This document shows positions 60,442 to 64,000 of a stretch of DNA of 64,000 nucleotides, piece after piece; position 1 is the stretch's first letter, and every line of letters begins with the position of its first letter. This DNA comes from a bacterium (GTDB lineage Bacteria; Desulfobacterota; JAPLJL01): the NCBI GenBank assembly GCA_028713675.1, contig JAQTNV010000004.1, forward strand, positions 1 through 64,000. Reading direction: 5' to 3'. The notes below the pieces were generated by a model. That model did not search any database, was not told where the DNA came from, and worked only from the letters and a program-made list of their open reading frames with translations. The position numbers were made by a program, and so were the translations under genes.

Positions 60442-60490
60442 GCCTGGTTGTCGTTGCCCGATTCATCGGGCGAAATACATAGTGCCAGGC
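60442..60490. repeat. Nested REP-like hairpin
   Basis: An inner GCCCGAT/ATCGGGC hairpin (60456-60471) is enclosed by GCCTGG (60442-60447) and CCAGGC (60485-60490). It lies between two terminators and has no coding capacity. Confidence 0.6.
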
Positions 60491-60507
60491 GTTAAGATAT
60501 AAAAGTA

Positions 60508-60538
60508 AAAGGGGAGCGGTTCATTTCCGCTCCCCTTT
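60508..60538. terminator. Intrinsic terminator for the aldehyde dehydrogenase operon
   Basis: A perfect 12-bp stem (60508-60519 with 60527-60538) encloses a 7-nt loop. On the minus strand it follows the aldehyde dehydrogenase stop by 27 bp and continues into TTTTACTTTT. Confidence 0.9.
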
Positions 60539-60564
60539 AATTTGTTTTAATCCGGGTCCAGGAT

Positions 60565-62064
60565 TTATTTTTCCGGGAACAGAACGTTGTACCAGACTTT
60601 CTTTTTCCGTTTCCGCACCAGATCGATGTGAATGTGCTTCGGCTCGGTGTATTCATTGAGCCCGTATAAACCCATTTCCCGCCCGATTCCGCTCTGCTTG
60701 AAACCCCCGAAGGGAGCGTTGTAGTTTAAAAGATGATGATCATTGATCCAGATGGTCCCCGCGCGGATTTTTTTGGCGATCTCGATGGCCCGGGGGACAT
60801 TGGCGGACCAGACCGCCCCGGCCAGCCCGTAGACCACGTCGTTGGCGATCCGGACGGCTTCCTTCTCATCGCGATAGTGGATGACAGAAAGCACCGGCCC
60901 GAAGATTTCTTCCTGGGCGATTTTCATCGAATTTTTCACCTCGGTGAAAATCGTGGGCTCAAAATAATTTCCCTTGGCGTATTCCTCGCCGGCGGGGCGC
61001 TTGCCGCCCAGGACCAGGCGGGCGCCTTCCGCGAGACCGGACTGGACATATTCTTCCACCTTTTTCACCTGGAACCCGGAAACCAGCGGTCCCATGCCCG
61101 AGCGCTGATCGAGAGGATCGCCCACCCGGATCTGCCGGGCCCGGGCGATTAATTTTTCCACGAACTGATCGTGCAGATTATCGGGGAGGAGCAGACGGGT
61201 TCCGGCAATGCAGATCTGCCCCTGGTGGTAAAAAACCCCGAAGAGGATTCCATCGATGGCTTCCTCGATTTCGGCGTCGTCTAGGACGATCACGGGGGAT
61301 TTGCCCCCCAGTTCCAGGGTCACCTTCTTGACGGTCCCGGCGGCCTTGGCCATCAGCATTTTCCCGATCTCGGTCGACCCGGTAAAAGCGATCTTGTCCA
61401 CCCGGGGATCGGTGGCCAGATCCTCGGCCACGCTCCCGGGGCAGGGGATGACATTGACCACCCCGGGAGGGATCCCGGCCTCATCGATGATCTGGGACAG
61501 TTTCAAGGCGGAAAGCGGGGTTTCGGAGGAGGGCTTCAGAACCACGGTATTTCCCATCGCGATGGCCGGTGCGATTTTCCAGACGGCCATCAGGAAGGGG
61601 AAATTCCAGGGAATGATCTGTCCGCAGACCCCGACCGGCTCCCGGAGCACGAAATTGGAACTGATGTATAAACTTCCCTCGGAGGGCAGGGGCTCGTAAG
61701 GCGAGCGATCGGCGAGCTTGGCGTAAAAACGGAAGGTGTGAGCCCCCAGGCTGACATCGGCCAGGGCCTTGCGGATCACCGCACCCGCGTCCCGGGCTTC
61801 GACCTCGGCGATTTCCTGGGCCCGTTCCTGGATTTTCTGGGCGATTTTCAGCAAAAATTCAGACCGGCGGGCGGCTTTCATTCCCGGCCATTCTCCCTGG
61901 TCGAAGGCGGCCCGGGCGGCGGTAATCGCGTCGTTCAGGTCGGCGTGATCAGCCAGGGGCAGGCGGGCGATCTGCTCACCGGTGCTGGGGCTGGTGGAAA
62001 AATAAGTCTTTCCGGATTTCGCTTCCTGCCATTTTCCGTTTATATAAAGCTTATATTCTTCCAT
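60565..62064 (-). CDS. Aldehyde dehydrogenase (NAD(P)+)
   Basis: This 499-residue protein is a complete ALDH-superfamily enzyme, oxidising an aldehyde to its acid with NAD(P). IPWNFPFLMAVWKIAPA forms part of the cofactor site. FTGSTEIGK and TLELGGKSPVIV (general-base Glu) follow, and the catalytic Cys is in HQGQICIAGTRL. PFGGFKQSGIGRE is near the end. The order of residues is nearest to the betaine/phenylacetaldehyde-type group, but substrate is not assignable. The iron alcohol dehydrogenase gene lies 60 bp upstream on the same strand, so alcohol to aldehyde to acid oxidation is likely. Confidence 0.93.
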   Translation of the reverse strand: MEEYKLYINGKWQEAKSGKTYFSTSPSTGEQIARLPLADHADLNDAITAARAAFDQGEWPGMKAARRSEFLLKIAQKIQERAQEIAEVEARDAGAVIRKALADVSLGAHTFRFYAKLADRSPYEPLPSEGSLYISSNFVLREPVGVCGQIIPWNFPFLMAVWKIAPAIAMGNTVVLKPSSETPLSALKLSQIIDEAGIPPGVVNVIPCPGSVAEDLATDPRVDKIAFTGSTEIGKMLMAKAAGTVKKVTLELGGKSPVIVLDDAEIEEAIDGILFGVFYHQGQICIAGTRLLLPDNLHDQFVEKLIARARQIRVGDPLDQRSGMGPLVSGFQVKKVEEYVQSGLAEGARLVLGGKRPAGEEYAKGNYFEPTIFTEVKNSMKIAQEEIFGPVLSVIHYRDEKEAVRIANDVVYGLAGAVWSANVPRAIEIAKKIRAGTIWINDHHLLNYNAPFGGFKQSGIGREMGLYGLNEYTEPKHIHIDLVRKRKKKVWYNVLFPEK

Positions 62065-62080
62065 TCTTTTCTCCTTTCAC

Positions 62081-62112
62081 AACTTGCCAGCTAACCAACT
62101 TACCAACTCACG
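62081..62112. repeat. 8-bp tandem array (AACTTACC)
   Basis: Four 8-bp units (AACTTGCC, AGCTAACC, AACTTACC, AACTCACG) lie between the alcohol and aldehyde dehydrogenase genes. As reverse complement they match the words of the array at 57167-57198. Confidence 0.88.
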
Positions 62113-62124
62113 TTTTCTCTGGTG

Positions 62125-63291
62125 TTACCAAGCTTCCTGCAGGATTTTTTCCAGCTCGGCGGGATCGGTGATTTTGACCGGGTTGGTGTAGATACTGGTA
62201 TCAGTCAGGGCGTCTTCGGCCAGAAGGGGTAGGGCCTCCCGGGGAATGGGGATATCCCGGAGTTTCCGGGGAATCGGAAGCCCGGAAAGCAGTTTTTCCA
62301 CCCATTCGATTGTTTTTACGGCCAGTTCGGTATCGGAACGGTTCTCCGGGCTGATCCCGAGCGCGCCCGCGATCAGGGCGTAGCGGGGCGCGACCGCTTT
62401 CAGGTTGTAACGCATGGAGGGAGCCAGGCAGATCGCGTTGGCAACCCCGTGCGGGACCCCGAAGCGGGCCCCGAGGGCATGGGCCAGGGCGTGCACCACC
62501 CCGACGAGCGCGTTGGAAAAGGCGATCCCGGCCAGGGTCGAGGCCAGTAGCTGGTTCCCCCGGGCCGCCAGGTTCTGTCCGTCATTGACGCAGGCGGACA
62601 GGCTGCCTGAAATCAGGCGCAGGGCCTGCAAGGCCAGCCCGTCCGAAACCGGATTGGACCGGCGGGAATGAATCGCCTCGATCGCGTGACTGGCCGCGTC
62701 CATCCCGGTCCCGGCGGTGATGTCCGGGGGGAGCGCGAGGGTCAGACCGGGATCGAGGATGGCGGTCTGAGGGTGGAGATGATCGTCGGTAAGAAGGACT
62801 TTCTTCCCGAGGGATTCATTTTTGAAAACCGCCACGAAAGTGGCTTCGCTCCCGGTCCCGGCGGTGGTGGGAATGGAAACATGGGGAATCATGGGCCGCC
62901 GTACGGTCTGGAAGCCCAGGAGCGGGGAGATGTCGGCCTGGCCCAGAGTCAGGAGCACCGCGATGCCCTTGGCGGTATCGATCGAGCTTCCCCCGCCCAG
63001 GCTGATGATGCCGTCGCAACCGTGCTCGCGGGCGCAGGCGGCGCCCCGGTTTACGATCTCGATTCCGGAATCGGGGATAACCTCGCTGAAAATCCCGCCT
63101 AGAAGGTCGCCGGCGGCCGCGGAGATGGTTTCCGGGATTCGGGTGCGGGCGCGAAGATTCTGATCCGTGACCAGGAGCGCTTTTTTCACACCCAGGGCTT
63201 TTAATTCCTCCCCCAGGCGCGAGGAACTCTGGTGGCCGAAAACTAATTTGGTGGGATTAAGGAAGGTAAATTTCATTTCTTGAGCGCCCAT
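62125..63291 (-). CDS. Iron-containing alcohol dehydrogenase
   Basis: From the ATG at 63291 (AAGGGGAG just upstream) this is 388 residues; the frame extends to 63408 but the family starts at FTFLNPTKLVFG. The fold is group III alcohol dehydrogenase: DGIISLGGGSSIDTAKGIA binds NAD, IPTTAGTGSEAT follows, and the metal ligands include ALAHALGARFGVPHGVANAI. It interconverts an alcohol and an aldehyde or ketone. Together with the aldehyde dehydrogenase directly downstream it forms a short oxidation route. Its 5' end shares a narrow divergent region with a plus-strand promoter. Confidence 0.93.
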   Translation of the reverse strand: MGAQEMKFTFLNPTKLVFGHQSSSRLGEELKALGVKKALLVTDQNLRARTRIPETISAAAGDLLGGIFSEVIPDSGIEIVNRGAACAREHGCDGIISLGGGSSIDTAKGIAVLLTLGQADISPLLGFQTVRRPMIPHVSIPTTAGTGSEATFVAVFKNESLGKKVLLTDDHLHPQTAILDPGLTLALPPDITAGTGMDAASHAIEAIHSRRSNPVSDGLALQALRLISGSLSACVNDGQNLAARGNQLLASTLAGIAFSNALVGVVHALAHALGARFGVPHGVANAICLAPSMRYNLKAVAPRYALIAGALGISPENRSDTELAVKTIEWVEKLLSGLPIPRKLRDIPIPREALPLLAEDALTDTSIYTNPVKITDPAELEKILQEAW

Positions 63292-63300
63292 GGTCTCCCC

Positions 63301-63330
63301 TTGACAGAAAATAAACCAGGTTCTTATATT
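63301..63330 (+). promoter_or_regulatory. Sigma70-type promoter, plus strand
   Basis: A perfect TTGACA (63301-63306), an 18-bp spacer and TATATT (63325-63330) are seen. It points towards the hydrolase gene at 63456, giving a leader of about 120 nt. It begins only 9 bp from the divergent alcohol dehydrogenase start, so the two genes may interfere or be jointly controlled. Confidence 0.55.
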
Positions 63331-63455
63331 AACTAAAACTCCTACCATAGCAAAGGATTTCTTGGCAAGACAATTGAAAGAATTTCGGCGGTTTCCGGTT
63401 TTTCCCACGCTCTCCCGGCGCGGCGGCCGGGGGAATCACAGGAGCTAGGCACAAA

Positions 63456-64000
63456 TTGCTGAAACCGATTGCCAACGGGGTTTATCGGGTTGAGTTGCCT
63501 TTGGCCTGGCCTCCCTGGACGGTAAATTCATATATTATTGATGATTCTTCCTTGACCCTGATTGATGTCGGATCAGGAAGCGAGGAGTCCCTGGAAATTC
63601 TGGAGACGGGACTGGGGGACCTGGGTTATTCGATCAAGGAGGTTGAAAGGATCATCATTACCCATGCTCATCTTGATCACTACGGGTTGGGCACCACGGT
63701 GACCGATTTTTCTTCCGCCAAGGTTTATTTTCATCCCTATGAAAAAGACCGTCTCTTATGCCGGATGGATAAGTATTGGAAACAGAACCAGAATAAAATC
63801 TGTGTTTTTTTTGATGAATTGGACCTGCCGGAAGAGGTGCTCAAACATTTTCAAAGCCTGGTGGCCCAATATTGCGACCAGGCTCTTCCTTTCGAAGCGC
63901 GCCAGGTCCGGGATCTCTCCCACCGGCAAAAAATCCCCTTCGACCGTTTTACCCTGGAAGTGATTCACCTCCCGGGCCATAGCCCCGGGCATATCGCCCT
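63456..64000 (+). CDS. MBL-fold hydrolase, 3'-truncated by window end
   Basis: The frame is open from the TTG at 63456 to the window end (about 181 residues). The TTG is preceded by GGAG at 11 bp and begins LKPIANGVYRVELPL. NSYIIDDSSLTLIDVG is the first strand pair, IIITHAHLDHYG the metal motif (HxHxDH) and LPGHSPGHIA the next ligand. It belongs to the glyoxalase-II-like/NUDIX-associated group of metallo-beta-lactamase-fold hydrolases. An internal helical stretch (about 95-145) contains several Cys and aromatic residues. The C-terminus is missing, so nothing can be said of extra domains. Confidence 0.85.
   Translation, partial: MLKPIANGVYRVELPLAWPPWTVNSYIIDDSSLTLIDVGSGSEESLEILETGLGDLGYSIKEVERIIITHAHLDHYGLGTTVTDFSSAKVYFHPYEKDRLLCRMDKYWKQNQNKICVFFDELDLPEEVLKHFQSLVAQYCDQALPFEARQVRDLSHRQKIPFDRFTLEVIHLPGHSPGHIA

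Noticed and set aside
60442..60490. tRNA or small RNA gene
   Set aside because: The nested stems do not form a cloverleaf and lack T-loop and anticodon features; it looks like a REP-type palindrome between terminators.
1..64000. Phage defence, toxin-antitoxin, secondary-metabolite or prophage system
   Set aside because: All convincing genes are metabolic, envelope, transport or housekeeping; no nuclease-methylase, toxin-antitoxin, NRPS/PKS or phage structural genes were seen.

Overview
This 64-kb window is a metagenome-style contig from a Gram-negative bacterium. It encodes FadL-type porins, a LolA-like periplasmic protein, RND transport and many lipoproteins, with moderately GC-rich coding sequence and mostly Shine-Dalgarno-led genes. 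The M23 peptidase - secA - argJ order on one strand, the DUF362 protein, the wealth of acyl-CoA enzymes and the B12-dependent mutase parts point towards a deltaproteobacterial (Desulfobacterota-like), probably anaerobic lineage. This is inference: there is no rRNA, tRNA or other phylogenetic anchor in the window. The first 23 bases are Illumina adapter, so the left end is an assembly artefact.

Layout. 24-9918: a cut-off GT39-like membrane glycosyltransferase, a substrate-binding lipoprotein, PolX, VanZ-like and RsmE, a UlaG-like hydrolase, a secreted GH5 glycosidase, a second metallo-beta-lactamase-fold hydrolase and a MenB-like crotonase. 10078-16591: a chemoreceptor, then thiolase, phosphoesterase, isovaleryl-CoA-dehydrogenase-like enzyme and crotonase. 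16724-22566 (minus): PyrK, PyrD, RimI, FabH and ArgH. 22738-28247 (minus): an Old-Yellow-Enzyme/FadH-type flavoprotein, an unrecognised tail-anchored protein and a DUF362 protein. 28377-31748 (plus): CoaE, a fused CoA-transferase and a fibronectin-III/single-haem lipoprotein. 31883-35329 (minus): two thiolase-like proteins with two DUF35 Zn-ribbon/OB-fold partners. 35679-42095 (minus): ArgJ, a Tat-type Fe-S protein, SecA and an M23 peptidase. 42254-44049 (plus): a phosphoesterase and a nitrilase homologue lacking its cysteine. 44078-56491 (minus): an envelope island of RND pump, LolA-like protein, DUF1302 protein, a large alpha/beta-hydrolase lipoprotein and three tandem FadL-like porins. 56627-64000: CobO/BtuR, a B12-binding mutase subunit, MeaB, an SDR, a small coiled-coil Zn-finger protein, aldehyde and alcohol dehydrogenases and a cut-off hydrolase.

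How it fits together. Most genes suit growth on CoA-activated organic or fatty acids. FadL-like porins would admit hydrophobic substrates, the CoA-transferase would activate them, and acyl-CoA dehydrogenase, crotonases, SDR and thiolases would shorten them. The B12-dependent mutase parts would handle propionyl- or branched-acyl-CoA.

The most unusual signal is a set of short tandem arrays with a strict 7-bp (sometimes 8-bp) period but locus-specific units. They fill many intergenic gaps. In three genes they have become coding sequence: an insertion in PyrK and the hydrophobic cores of two signal peptides. Larger dispersed palindromic repeats also touch gene ends (VanZ stop codon, DUF1302 start) and bracket the flavoprotein gene. 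I found no CRISPR array, transposase, prophage or known defence system.
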